Shown: positions 1 to 6,833 of the stretch, in pieces
Position numbering within the stretch: the first letter of the stretch is position 1
How the letters are laid out: each line of letters starts with the position of its first letter
Assembly (NCBI RefSeq): GCF_013408145.1
Contig: NZ_JACBZI010000001.1
Coordinates: forward strand, 1,781,501-1,845,500
DNA length: 64,000 bases
Direction: 5' to 3'
Source: Nocardioides marinus
Lineage (GTDB): Bacteria > Actinomycetota > Actinomycetes > Propionibacteriales > Nocardioidaceae
Notes under the pieces: generated by a model
Told to the model about the DNA's origin: nothing
The model's database searches: none
What the model saw: only the letters and a program-made list of their open reading frames with translations
Made by a program: the position numbers and the translations under genes

Positions 1-301
1 GCAGGGTGCTGGCCACCAGGACGCGCTGCTTGCCGAGCATGTCTGCCAGACGCCCGGACACCGGCATGGTCACCGCGCCGGCCAGGAGCGTGATCGTCAC
101 GACCCAGGCGGTGTTCGCGGCCGTGCTGTCGAGCAGTCGGGGCAGCTCGCCCTGGATCGGGATGACCATCGTCTGGCTGAGCGCGGCCGCCAGGCCGCCG
201 GAGCACAGCGCCACCACGGCGGCGAGAGGACGCGCTGCAGGCACGTTCGGGATGGGATCGCTGGTCACGGCGGAGTCGGGCACCGCACCATGAGACGGCA
301 C
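1..301 (-). CDS. MFS transporter, N-terminal part (runs off the window)
   Basis: The visible 100 residues are the start of a major facilitator efflux transporter of the DHA2 (EmrB/QacA) kind. A short polar N-terminus leads into a first membrane helix (around residues 25-45, containing ALSQTMVIPIQGEL) and a second helix followed by the motif-A-like stretch GRLADMLGKQRV at the end of the visible part. This arrangement is typical of drug or small-molecule proton antiporters of the inner membrane. GTG at 301 is the first in-frame start; GTG at 283 is an alternative. An inverted repeat (306-320) lies just upstream and could be an operator. The substrate cannot be predicted from this fragment. Confidence 0.75.
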   Translation of the reverse strand, partial: MPSHGAVPDSAVTSDPIPNVPAARPLAAVVALCSGGLAAALSQTMVIPIQGELPRLLDSTAANTAWVVTITLLAGAVTMPVSGRLADMLGKQRVLVASTL

Positions 302-305
302 GATG

Positions 306-320
306 GTTGCTCAGGGCAAC
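306..320. promoter_or_regulatory. Inverted repeat GTTGC-N5-GCAAC upstream of the MFS gene
   Basis: A perfect 5-bp inverted repeat with a 5-bp spacer ends only 4 bp from the GTG start of the divergent transporter gene, a position where a dimeric repressor would block transcription. The cognate regulator is not in the window. The rest of 321-563 shows no gene or other structure that I recognise. Confidence 0.35.
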
Positions 321-527
321 TATTGACGTGCGTGACGTGGGTCACCGAGGATCGAATGTCGACCGTGCGGCAGGGTGCCGGCGCGGGCGACGGCGGTGCT
401 CGGCCTGGCAGTGCGCCGTGGCAGTGGGCCGTCCCGACTCTGTGCGTCAGGGATCGAGATCTCGCACGTCGAATGCTCGGCGAACTCACGAGTCGCCAGG
501 GACGCGCAGCTGCGTGCGGCACATCGG

Positions 528-950
528 TCAAGGCGGGCAGGTGGAGGAGTCCCGCTCTTCATAAGGTGACATAATGTCGCTTATCGGCGCTTCGGGAGGA
601 AGCCAGCCAGTCGGGACGTACACCGCCAGATGCATGTGCGGGGTCCCTCGACGCTGCCACTCAGTGACCCAGTGCCACCGGATGCACCCGGCGTCGCGCA
701 ACTTCCGCAGGTACGCCTCGCGCAGCTGCTTCCAGTCGCCGTGATCGGCAGGTGTGTCGCGCACCGTCAACGTGACGCCGTAGCCGTCACCGTCGAGTGC
801 TGGCACGTCGACTGACCACAACCAGCGGACGTGACGCCTCACGCTGGCCGCGCTCCAGCCGTTCACGCTGCCGCGCTTGTTCTCCCGTGCGCCGCCCTTT
901 CCGGGACAGCCCATAGACGCGCCCGATGGGTACGCTTTAAACGTCGCCAT
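528..950 (-). pseudogene. rep N-terminal half, truncated at the left att junction
   Basis: This carries residues 1-125 of the rolling-circle Rep seen whole at 3197-4093, including the TLTV motif (around residue 60) and the HUH motif PHMHLAVYV (His105, His107). Reading crosses the att core after the residues PISD and continues about 15 codons into chromosomal sequence to a stop at 528. The tyrosine motif (Tyr170, Lys173) is absent, so it cannot nick DNA. The start and its AGGAG ribosome binding site are the same as in the intact copy, so a truncated protein could be made. Whether it dampens replication is unknown. Confidence 0.8.
564..591. other. dif: dif-like XerC/XerD recombination site, left junction (attL) of the integrated element
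   Basis: On the plus strand the site reads AGGTGACATAA (564-574), centre TGTCGC (575-580), TTATCGGCGCT (581-591). On the minus strand this is a XerC-type arm ending CGATAA, a 6-bp centre and a XerD-type arm beginning TTATGTCA. It has the 11-6-11 layout of bacterial dif sites; by eye the arms match the E. coli arms at about 7/11 and 8/11 positions, including the conserved ATAA / TTATGT inner ends. Everything left of 575 appears to be chromosome. From 575 rightwards the sequence is repeated at 3718, so this site is a chromosome/element hybrid that keeps both arms and should still work as dif. Confidence 0.7.
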
Positions 951-1560
951 GACCCAACTCCTGGTGACCACGCCCCGGGACGCGCCAACGTCGCCGGGGC
1001 TCTTCTGTTTGCAGTTGTTTGATGGGAGCCACTCGGGCTCCGTCGCGATATGCAACTACTAATCAAGAGCCGGGTCCGGCAGGCGCGCCGCTTAGGTTTC
1101 GCCAGACACCTCGGGCGCTTGCTGTTGCAAGCGCCATTAGCGATAAACGGAAACCCATATTTCGGCTCTTTTGTCGTGGTTGCTTCCGCCGACTGTGAAT
1201 CTCGGTTTACGTTGCGGCTGTGAGCACTGAGGCAGGCAGCCGCGCCCGTGTTCTCACTGCATGGGCGATCCGGTCCATGGACTCCACCCGACGCGGGCCG
1301 CAGGAGCCGCTGACCGCGTTGCGGGCGCTGCGACACGCCCGGGACAACGTGGACGCCGCCATCGGTCTTTGGACTGACGCTGCCCGCTCCGAAGGCGCCT
1401 CCTGGGCCCGCATCGGTCACGAGCTCGACGTCACCGGCCAAGCCGTTCGTCAGGCCGCCCTTCGACGCGAAGCGCTGCAGCGGGCCCGCCAGGAGGCCGC
1501 CCAGTGGCGAATGCCGCTTCCCGTGCGACTCCCCCGCATTGCCTGGCGCTTGAGTCGTCG
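575..1560. repeat. 986-bp direct repeat, copy 1
   Basis: Appears identical to 3718-4703 (constant offset 3143 bp). It covers the N-terminal half of rep, the divergent control region and all but the last few codons of the HTH gene. The left edge is the recombination core. The right edge is the insertion-sequence boundary in copy 2, so the repeat is the surviving part of a longer tandem duplication of the element. Confidence 0.9.
951..1219. promoter_or_regulatory. Divergent rep/HTH control region with hairpin; candidate double-strand origin
   Basis: This is the gap between rep (leftwards) and the HTH gene (rightwards), visibly richer in A/T than its surroundings (around 1136-1180). A perfect 9-bp hairpin, GGCGCTTGC-tgtt-GCAAGCGCC, lies at 1114-1135. 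Rolling-circle origins often combine such a hairpin with an AT-rich stretch near rep, so this is a plausible origin, but the nick site is not identified. The HTH gene has TACGTT 6 nt before its GTG (1208-1213), suggesting a leaderless transcript. An identical copy occupies 4094-4362. Confidence 0.4.
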
Positions 1561-1579
1561 CCGCAAGACGGCGGCCTGA
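1220..1579 (+). CDS. Small helix-turn-helix protein of the integrated element
   Basis: 119 residues, divergent from rep. Residues about 59-82 (GASWARIGHELDVTGQAVRQ) look like a helix-turn-helix of the kind found in small regulators with conserved W-x-x-I-G spacing. The C-terminal third is basic (Arg-rich), as in DNA-binding tails. The start is GTG without a Shine-Dalgarno, preceded by a -10-like TACGTT. Position next to rep suggests a regulator of copy number or of rep expression; this is inference. The copy in the second unit (from 4363) is cut by an insertion sequence, leaving this as the only intact version. Confidence 0.65.
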   Translation: MSTEAGSRARVLTAWAIRSMDSTRRGPQEPLTALRALRHARDNVDAAIGLWTDAARSEGASWARIGHELDVTGQAVRQAALRREALQRARQEAAQWRMPLPVRLPRIAWRLSRRRKTAA

Positions 1580-1716
1580 CGCTCGACGCGCCGTACCCCT
1601 CGCTCGGCGCGCTCCTACGTCGCTTGCTCGCTCAGGCACGTCTTGCTCGCTACGGCGCACCGCCCAGACGGCTCCGCCCCGCCACCGAAGCGACGAGGCG
1701 AAGCCACAGGCAGCGG

Positions 1717-2058
1717 TCACTCGAAGGTCGGGTGCTGCTCAAACCAGCGGCACCACTTCCGCGTGGCTGCCACGACCCGCTCAGCCTTCTCCGCCAGTAC
1801 CAGGTAACCAGCACGGTCCTGCTCGGCGACGTGAGCGCTGACAGCGAGTTCCCGGTACCGGGCGGCGTAACCCTCGAACCGGATCATGACGTTGCACCAG
1901 ACACCCAGGGCGTCGTCGCGCGCGGCTTCGGCCAGGTCCTCCGGGGGACCCGGATGGGTCGACTCGTCCGTCATGGCCTCGTTCGTCTGGTCCTCACCCG
2001 GCTGCAGGTGATGCGTGTCGTTGGTGATCGGCTTGCGCTGCTGCTCCTGCCCGCTCAT
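1717..2058 (-). CDS. Small hypothetical protein of the integrated element
   Basis: 113 residues starting MSGQEQQRKP. Its ATG overlaps the stop of the upstream ssDNA-binding-like gene by ATGA, so the two are probably translationally coupled. The N-terminal 45 residues are polar and low complexity; the remainder (DALGVWCNVMIRFEGYAARY onward) is predicted mostly helical. I do not recognise the family. Position after the ssDNA-binding-like gene suggests a replication or segregation accessory role, but no motif shows this. Confidence 0.55.
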   Translation of the reverse strand: MSGQEQQRKPITNDTHHLQPGEDQTNEAMTDESTHPGPPEDLAEAARDDALGVWCNVMIRFEGYAARYRELAVSAHVAEQDRAGYLVLAEKAERVVAATRKWCRWFEQHPTFE

Positions 2059-2360
2059 CGGGTGGCCTGCTTCGGCTCGACCGCCGCGGCGCTGAGCCAC
2101 AGACCCTTGGGCGTGCTGCCGATCCGGAGGCCGGTGAAAACGACCTGCTGACCGAAGGTGAACGACGGCACCTCGACCATCGGCACCGTGACAGTCACGA
2201 CGTCACCGTTACCGCCGTCGAGGACCGCGCGGACGGAGTACTTCTGGACACCGGACTTGGTGAGGTCCGGCTCGCCGTTGAACTGCCTGGCAGTGATGCC
2301 CAGCACGATCGCGGCCAGCGCTGCTGCTGAGGCGCTTGGGATAGTGAGCGTGTCGCTCAT
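2055..2360 (-). CDS. Small beta-rich protein, candidate ssDNA-binding protein of the element
   Basis: 101 residues from ATG 2360, which is preceded by a good AAGGAG site 7 nt upstream. The sequence alternates short hydrophobic strands (QKYSVRAVL, DVVTVTVPM, FGQQVVFTGLRI, GLWLSAAAV), a pattern compatible with a single small beta-barrel. Rolling-circle plasmids and filamentous phages often encode a protein of this size that coats the displaced strand, so ssDNA binding is a reasonable guess from size, strand pattern and position. There is no diagnostic motif. It is coupled by ATGA to the next small gene. Confidence 0.5.
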   Translation of the reverse strand: MSDTLTIPSASAAALAAIVLGITARQFNGEPDLTKSGVQKYSVRAVLDGGNGDVVTVTVPMVEVPSFTFGQQVVFTGLRIGSTPKGLWLSAAAVEPKQATR

Positions 2361-2440
2361 GGATGGCTCCTTCCGGGGCCTTGTGCGGAGGACCCGAAGG
2401 CCCTGAGCCCCGCAGGAGTTGCGACGCTCAGGAGTGCCTA

Positions 2441-2455
2441 TGCAGCACTGCTGCA
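2441..2455. repeat. Palindrome TGCAGCA-C-TGCTGCA in the element
   Basis: Perfect 7-bp inverted repeat around a single base in the gap (2361-2553) between the GNAT gene and the ssDNA-binding-like gene, followed by a partial echo (TGCAGCAGCT near 2500). It could be an operator for the minus-strand operon or part of a single-strand origin. No further evidence distinguishes these. Confidence 0.35.
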
Positions 2456-2553
2456 CTAGTCGTTTCCTGAGCCCCACGCGCGGTGCTCAGGTCCTCTATG
2501 CAGCAGCTCGAAGCCAGTCAGCGCCTTGCGCGCGCTGCGGCAGATGCGGATGC

Positions 2554-3030
2554 CTAGGGCCGGACGAAGACTCCCTGACGCCTAGCCGGACGGAACCCGT
2601 TTTTCTCGTAGAACGACGACGCTTCACTGTCGCGGGCTGTGAGCAGGTACCAGTGGTTCACGGTCGGGAGTGCTTCGGCGAGCGCTTCGAGCAGGCGTGT
2701 TCCGTGCCCCTGGCGTTGCAGGGTGCGGCGCACGCACATCTCCTGAATCAGGAAGTGGTCGTCCGCGCCTGATCGCTCTAGGTGGCCAAGCACAAAGCCT
2801 TGAAGGTCGCGCTCTCGTTCGGTTCCCCATAGGCAGAGCCCTGTTGACCGAGGCGTCGCGAGGAAGTCGTTCAGTCGCAGTGACGCATCGTCGGGGCTCC
2901 AGGACTCGTCCCACGGTGGCGCGTTGAAGGTGTCGACGTAGAGCGACACGCAGTCAGCCAGCGACTCGGCGTCCAAGGCAGTGATCACCCCCCGACGGTG
3001 CCACATCGTGCGGAGCGCAAGCGTCCGCAC
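2554..3030 (-). CDS. GNAT-family N-acetyltransferase, cargo gene of the element
   Basis: 158 residues with the GNAT fold: an N-terminal region containing FNAPPWDESW, the acetyl-CoA binding stretch VRRTLQRQGHGTRLLEAL (R/Q-x-x-G-x-G/A type, around residues 100-118) and a C-terminal YEKNGF motif. It would transfer acetyl from acetyl-CoA to an amine of an unknown acceptor in the cytosol. The FN-PPW signature occurs in several uncharacterised GNATs, and antibiotic modification is possible but not shown. ATG at 3030 has no clear ribosome site; GTG a few codons later is an alternative start. It is the only apparent cargo in the 3.1-kb unit. Confidence 0.75.
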   Translation of the reverse strand: MRTLALRTMWHRRGVITALDAESLADCVSLYVDTFNAPPWDESWSPDDASLRLNDFLATPRSTGLCLWGTERERDLQGFVLGHLERSGADDHFLIQEMCVRRTLQRQGHGTRLLEALAEALPTVNHWYLLTARDSEASSFYEKNGFRPARRQGVFVRP

Positions 3031-3196
3031 ATCGGCAGATGAGTGCGTTTGGACGCTCGGTCCTGGAGGGGTGACCGGAAGGCTGTCCGTCCCAACGAGC
3101 GCTCGCCCTACTCAACGGCCCCGCTGGCGCGGTTCCGTCGAGCCTCGAGGGCGATCACTCGCCGAGAGGGGACGGCCGGCCAGTCTTCCTGGGTTG

Positions 3197-4093
3197 CTAG
3201 GCGACTTCCGGAAGCGCGGACGTGTCCGTGATTGCTCCTAGTTCGCCGCTCCAGCCAGCCGCGAACGCCATGGTGAGGAAGAGGTCACTTGGGAGCCATT
3301 CGGAGACGCCTCGGACTGCTGAGAGCGTCGGGTCGCCGTTCTTCAGCATGCGTCGCAGGTAGGCGACTCGGCGCCAGTCACCCTGTGCGCGCGCTTGGGC
3401 GATCAGACGGCGACGGACGAGGCGACGCATGCGGAAGAAGGTCGCCTGCTCCATCACTCCGGCGACCGGCTCAACAACCGGCCAGGAGCCGCCGTGCCCC
3501 CACAGTCGGCCAGTGCCCGTCCAGCCTGACGGCACGCCCTGTCGTTGGTAGTGCCGGACACCGCGTGCGGAGTGCTTGGCCAGGTACTTCAACCAGCCCT
3601 GTGGTCCAGTGATCTGCTTGGCGACCTGCGCGCCCCACAGTGCCCCGTACTCCCCCGCTACCTCACACCAGGTCGAGGTGAGCCATGCCTGGGTGACGGC
3701 TCGACGTGCTGCTGCACTGTCGCTTATCGGCGCTTCGGGAGGAAGCCAGCCAGTCGGGACGTACACCGCCAGATGCATGTGCGGGGTCCCTCGACGCTGC
3801 CACTCAGTGACCCAGTGCCACCGGATGCACCCGGCGTCGCGCAACTTCCGCAGGTACGCCTCGCGCAGCTGCTTCCAGTCGCCGTGATCGGCAGGTGTGT
3901 CGCGCACCGTCAACGTGACGCCGTAGCCGTCACCGTCGAGTGCTGGCACGTCGACTGACCACAACCAGCGGACGTGACGCCTCACGCTGGCCGCGCTCCA
4001 GCCGTTCACGCTGCCGCGCTTGTTCTCCCGTGCGCCGCCCTTTCCGGGACAGCCCATAGACGCGCCCGATGGGTACGCTTTAAACGTCGCCAT
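3197..4093 (-). CDS. rep: Rolling-circle replication initiator (HUH endonuclease), intact copy
   Basis: 298 residues from ATG 4093, chosen because AGGAG stands 7 nt upstream; an upstream in-frame ATG at 4198 lacks such a site. The three Rep motifs are present in order: GVTLTV (about residue 58), HUH PHMHLAVYV (His105, His107) and WLKYLAKHSARGVRHYQR with Tyr170 and Lys173. The protein would nick the element origin, stay covalently linked through Tyr and prime unidirectional replication. The recombination core (3718-3732) lies inside the gene and encodes PISDS (residues 122-126), so this intact gene exists only because two element units sit in tandem. Downstream lies the GNAT gene, transcribed in the same direction. 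Confidence 0.85.
   Translation of the reverse strand: MATFKAYPSGASMGCPGKGGARENKRGSVNGWSAASVRRHVRWLWSVDVPALDGDGYGVTLTVRDTPADHGDWKQLREAYLRKLRDAGCIRWHWVTEWQRRGTPHMHLAVYVPTGWLPPEAPISDSAAARRAVTQAWLTSTWCEVAGEYGALWGAQVAKQITGPQGWLKYLAKHSARGVRHYQRQGVPSGWTGTGRLWGHGGSWPVVEPVAGVMEQATFFRMRRLVRRRLIAQARAQGDWRRVAYLRRMLKNGDPTLSAVRGVSEWLPSDLFLTMAFAAGWSGELGAITDTSALPEVA
3718..3734. other. Internal att junction between the two element units (one-armed attP)
   Basis: Centre TGTCGC (3718-3723) and XerC-type arm TTATCGGCGCT (3724-3734) match the left dif site exactly. The XerD-arm position (3707-3717, TGCTGCTGCAC) does not resemble TTATGTCA on either strand. The element site therefore has a XerC half only, reminiscent of the TLC satellite phage of Vibrio cholerae, whose attP is described as lacking a good XerD site. 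It lies inside the rep reading frame. Confidence 0.7.
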
Positions 4094-4703
4094 GACCCAA
4101 CTCCTGGTGACCACGCCCCGGGACGCGCCAACGTCGCCGGGGCTCTTCTGTTTGCAGTTGTTTGATGGGAGCCACTCGGGCTCCGTCGCGATATGCAACT
4201 ACTAATCAAGAGCCGGGTCCGGCAGGCGCGCCGCTTAGGTTTCGCCAGACACCTCGGGCGCTTGCTGTTGCAAGCGCCATTAGCGATAAACGGAAACCCA
4301 TATTTCGGCTCTTTTGTCGTGGTTGCTTCCGCCGACTGTGAATCTCGGTTTACGTTGCGGCTGTGAGCACTGAGGCAGGCAGCCGCGCCCGTGTTCTCAC
4401 TGCATGGGCGATCCGGTCCATGGACTCCACCCGACGCGGGCCGCAGGAGCCGCTGACCGCGTTGCGGGCGCTGCGACACGCCCGGGACAACGTGGACGCC
4501 GCCATCGGTCTTTGGACTGACGCTGCCCGCTCCGAAGGCGCCTCCTGGGCCCGCATCGGTCACGAGCTCGACGTCACCGGCCAAGCCGTTCGTCAGGCCG
4601 CCCTTCGACGCGAAGCGCTGCAGCGGGCCCGCCAGGAGGCCGCCCAGTGGCGAATGCCGCTTCCCGTGCGACTCCCCCGCATTGCCTGGCGCTTGAGTCG
4701 TCG
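3718..4703. repeat. 986-bp direct repeat, copy 2
   Basis: Appears identical to 575-1560. Here the rep N-terminal half joins the C-terminal half from the first unit to give the intact gene. The control region (4094-4362) carries the same hairpin, at 4257-4278. Confidence 0.9.
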
Positions 4704-4782
4704 GTCAAGTCCAGGGGCGTGGTGTACGAGGTTGATCCCTCGGTTGGGAGTGTCGTCAGGCTGTGAGGGCCTGGAGTTCTAG
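4363..4782 (+). pseudogene. HTH gene copy fused to insertion-sequence end
   Basis: Identical to the HTH gene at 1220-1579 for its first 113 or so codons, including the helix-turn-helix. At 4704 the reading frame enters the left end of the insertion sequence, which replaces the last residues (native end RKTAA) with about 25 unrelated residues before a stop at 4782. The DNA-binding part is kept, so the product may still act, but the original 3' end and everything downstream in this unit are gone. Confidence 0.65.
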
Positions 4783-6125
4783 CTCGGTGCTGGTCACCTC
4801 CTCGGTCGTGGTGTCGACTGCTTGAGCGCGGGCGAGGACGTCGAGTCCGAGGTAGCGGCGGCCTTCGGCCCACTCGTCGTGTTGCTCGGCGAGCACGGCA
4901 CCGACGAGCCGGATGATGGACGTGCGGTCTGGGAAGATCCCGACGACGTCGGTGCGGCGGCGGATCTCGCGGTTGAGCCGCTCGTTGGGGTTGTTGGACC
5001 AGATCTGACGCCAGATCTCCTTGGGGAACGCGGTGAAGGCAAGGATGTCGGCGCGAGCGGTCTCGAGGTGCTCGGCGACGGCGGGGAGCTTCTCGGTCAG
5101 GGCGTCGAGGACCCGGTCGAACTGGGCGTGGACGGCCTCGGCGTCGGGTTGGTCGTAGATCGAGTGCAGCAGCGCCTTGACCCACGGCCATGAGGTCTTC
5201 GGGGTCGCGGCCATCAGGTTGGCCGCGTAGTGGGTGCGGCACCGCTGCCAGGCGGCGCCGGGGATGGTGGCGCCGATCGCGGCCACCAGGCCTGCGTGGG
5301 CATCGGAGGTGACGAGCTTGACCCCGGTCAGGCCGCGGGCGGTCAGGTCGCGGAAGAAGGCGAGCCAGCCGGCGCCGTCTTCGCTGGTGGTGACTTGGAC
5401 GCCGAGGATCTCGCGGTGCCCATCCGCGTTGACCCCGGTCGCGACCAGGACGTGGACCGGCACGACGCGGCCGCCTTCGCGGACCTTGAGCACGAGTGCG
5501 TCAGCCGCGACGAAGGTGAACGGGCCGGCGTCCTCGAGGCGTCGGGTGCGGAACTCCTCGACGTGCTCGTCGAGCTCTTTGGCCATCACGCTGACTTGGG
5601 ACTTCGACAGGCCGGTGATGCCGAGGGTCTGCACCAGCTTGTCCATCCGGCGGGTTGAGACGCCGAGCAGGTAGCAGGTCGCCACCACGCTGGTTAGGGC
5701 GCGTTCGGCTCGCTTGCGGCGCTCGAGCAGCCACTCGGGGTACAGCGACCCTTGCCGGAGCTTGGGGACCGCGACATCGAGGGTGCCGACGCGGGTGTCG
5801 AGGTCGCGGTGTCGGTAGCCGTTGCGGGAGTTGACCCGCTCCGAGGAGCGTTCGCCGTAGCCGGCGCCGCACACCGCGTCGGCCTGTGCGGAGAGCAGCG
5901 CGTTGACGAAGGTGGTCAGCAGGTCCCGCATCAGATCCGGGGATGCTTGGGACAGCTGCTCGTTCAGGAACTGGGCAGGGTCGATACTGGGCATGGCGGT
6001 CATCGGTGTGGTCCTTCTTCGAGTCGGTTTTCGCAGATCACTCGAAGGATCACCCGGTGGCCGTCTCTACGTCGGTAGGGACTCACTCACCGGGGCTGCT
6101 CGTACACCACTCTGCTGGACTCCAC
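4704..6125. mobile_element. IS256-family insertion sequence, 1422 bp
   Basis: The left end begins GTCAAGTCCAG at the exact point where the two direct repeats diverge. The right end, read inward from 6125, begins GTGGAGTCCAG. The first 27 bp of the two ends match at about 22 positions, including the block GTGGTGTACGAG. IS256-type elements usually make an 8-9 bp target duplication. Here the flanks differ (GAGTCGTCG on the left, TGCCCGGGC on the right), so the element marks a deletion or recombination joint rather than a simple insertion. Confidence 0.85.
4756..6003 (-). CDS. IS256-family (mutator-type) transposase
   Basis: 415 residues, normal full length for the family. The catalytic DDE triad is visible: Asp168 (VAADALVLKV), Asp234 (VTSDAHAGL) and Glu341 (NNPNERLNRE). 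The family pattern QRCRTHYAANL is at about 253-263, and the N-terminal half carries a typical Arg-rich DNA-binding region. ATG 6003 follows GAAGGA by 8 nt. No frameshift or stop is seen, so the enzyme is probably active and moves this insertion sequence by cut or copy transposition. Confidence 0.95.
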   Translation of the reverse strand: MTAMPSIDPAQFLNEQLSQASPDLMRDLLTTFVNALLSAQADAVCGAGYGERSSERVNSRNGYRHRDLDTRVGTLDVAVPKLRQGSLYPEWLLERRKRAERALTSVVATCYLLGVSTRRMDKLVQTLGITGLSKSQVSVMAKELDEHVEEFRTRRLEDAGPFTFVAADALVLKVREGGRVVPVHVLVATGVNADGHREILGVQVTTSEDGAGWLAFFRDLTARGLTGVKLVTSDAHAGLVAAIGATIPGAAWQRCRTHYAANLMAATPKTSWPWVKALLHSIYDQPDAEAVHAQFDRVLDALTEKLPAVAEHLETARADILAFTAFPKEIWRQIWSNNPNERLNREIRRRTDVVGIFPDRTSIIRLVGAVLAEQHDEWAEGRRYLGLDVLARAQAVDTTTEEVTSTELELQALTA

Positions 6126-6308
6126 TGCCCGGGCCAGGCATTCGCGCATGGAGAGCAGGCCACCGGAGTTGGCGACTGCGTCTGCGAGGTGTGCCTGACC
6201 GTTGCCGGTGGCAGCGAAGTCGTGTCCGGTGGACCACGCGAGGTTGGTGCCGCCGCAGCCGGAGCACTCGCGTCGGAACATCCGCGCCAGGGCCAGATCG
6301 TCACTCAC
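6087..6308 (-). pseudogene. Small CxxC protein gene truncated by the insertion sequence
   Basis: GTG 6308 overlaps the stop of the upstream Rep half, so this gene followed rep in the second element. About 61 native residues remain; they include a zinc-binding-like pair CSGCGG near the N-terminus and the segment GHDFAATGNGQAH. At 6125 the frame enters the insertion sequence and stops at 6087 after a few foreign residues. The expected second cysteine pair may have been in the lost part. No family is recognised. Confidence 0.5.
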
Positions 6309-6833
6309 CAGAACCACTCACCTTTGACTCGCCGGTCCAGCCCGCCAGTAGCGCGAACTGCAGCAGCACGTGACCGGGCACCCATTCAGACATACCGCGG
6401 ACCGCCGACAGGCCCCGGTCGTTGCACCGCAGCATCCGGCGAGCCCAGGCCCCCCGAGCCCAGGCCCGACGAGCCTCGACCGACCCCGGTCGAGTCTGCA
6501 GAGCAGCCTTACGAGCATCCGCGATCACGTAGGACCGAACCAGTCGACGAAGCCGACGCATCGTCACATCGGAGATCTCAGCGACCACCGGCTCAGCCAC
6601 CGGCCAGGAGCCACCCTTTCCCCACAGCCGACCCGTCCCGGTCCAACCGGGTGGAGTGCCCCGACGCTGGTAGTGAGCCACCCCACGCGAAGCGTGTTTG
6701 GACAGGTACGACAGCCAACCAAGCGGACCCGTGATCGGGACGACCGCCTGACCGACCTCACCAGGGCCGTACTCAGCAGCCAGATCCAGCCACACCCGGA
6801 CCGTCCAGGCCCCCACGGTGTCGCTTATCGGCG
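6301..6833 (-). pseudogene. C-terminal half of a second, diverged Rep at the right junction
   Basis: Starting at the core (PPISDT) this frame encodes a sequence clearly homologous to residues 122-298 of the intact Rep: WLSYLSKHASRGVAHYQR with the catalytic Tyr and Lys, WTGTGRLWGKGGSWPV and LSAVRGMSEWVPG. It is not the same gene, since the amino acid identity looks moderate. The HUH half is missing because the element was opened at the att core. Upstream of 6833 the frame is chromosomal and offers only a TTG as possible start, so expression is unlikely. Confidence 0.8.

Larger units (their letters stand above)
575..3717. mobile_element. Integrated rolling-circle element, complete 3143-bp unit
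   Basis: The unit starts and ends at the 15-bp core TGTCGCTTATCGGCG (575 and 3718). Joining 3717 to 575 makes a circle in which the two rep halves (C-terminal half 3197-3717, N-terminal half 575-950) form one full gene. Contents: rep (split), an HTH gene (1220-1579), a small unknown gene (1717-2058), an ssDNA-binding-like gene (2055-2360) and a GNAT gene (2554-3030). No integrase, relaxase, coat or assembly gene is visible, so this is a minimal replicon that probably integrates by host XerCD at dif, like the IMEX class (XerCD-using integrative elements). Its satellite or plasmid nature is inferred. Confidence 0.75.
3718..6818. mobile_element. Second, rearranged rolling-circle element unit (remnant)
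   Basis: The unit begins as an exact copy of the first (3718-4703), is broken by an IS256-family element (4704-6125) and ends with the tail of a different element: a truncated small gene and the C-terminal half of a diverged Rep (6301-6818). It ends at the same 15-bp core at 6819. The most economical reading is an original array A-A-B in which sequence between the second A and B was lost at the insertion sequence. Confidence 0.65.

Noticed and set aside
575..1560. The 986-bp repeat as a pure assembly error
   Set aside because: Not excluded, but the right edge coincides with an IS end, the third core at 6819 carries a different Rep, and the left edge is a dif-like site. These are hard to get by misassembly.
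3197..4198. Longer Rep starting at ATG 4198
   Set aside because: The extra 35 residues have no ribosome site, while ATG 4093 has AGGAG at 7 nt and begins the conserved part.
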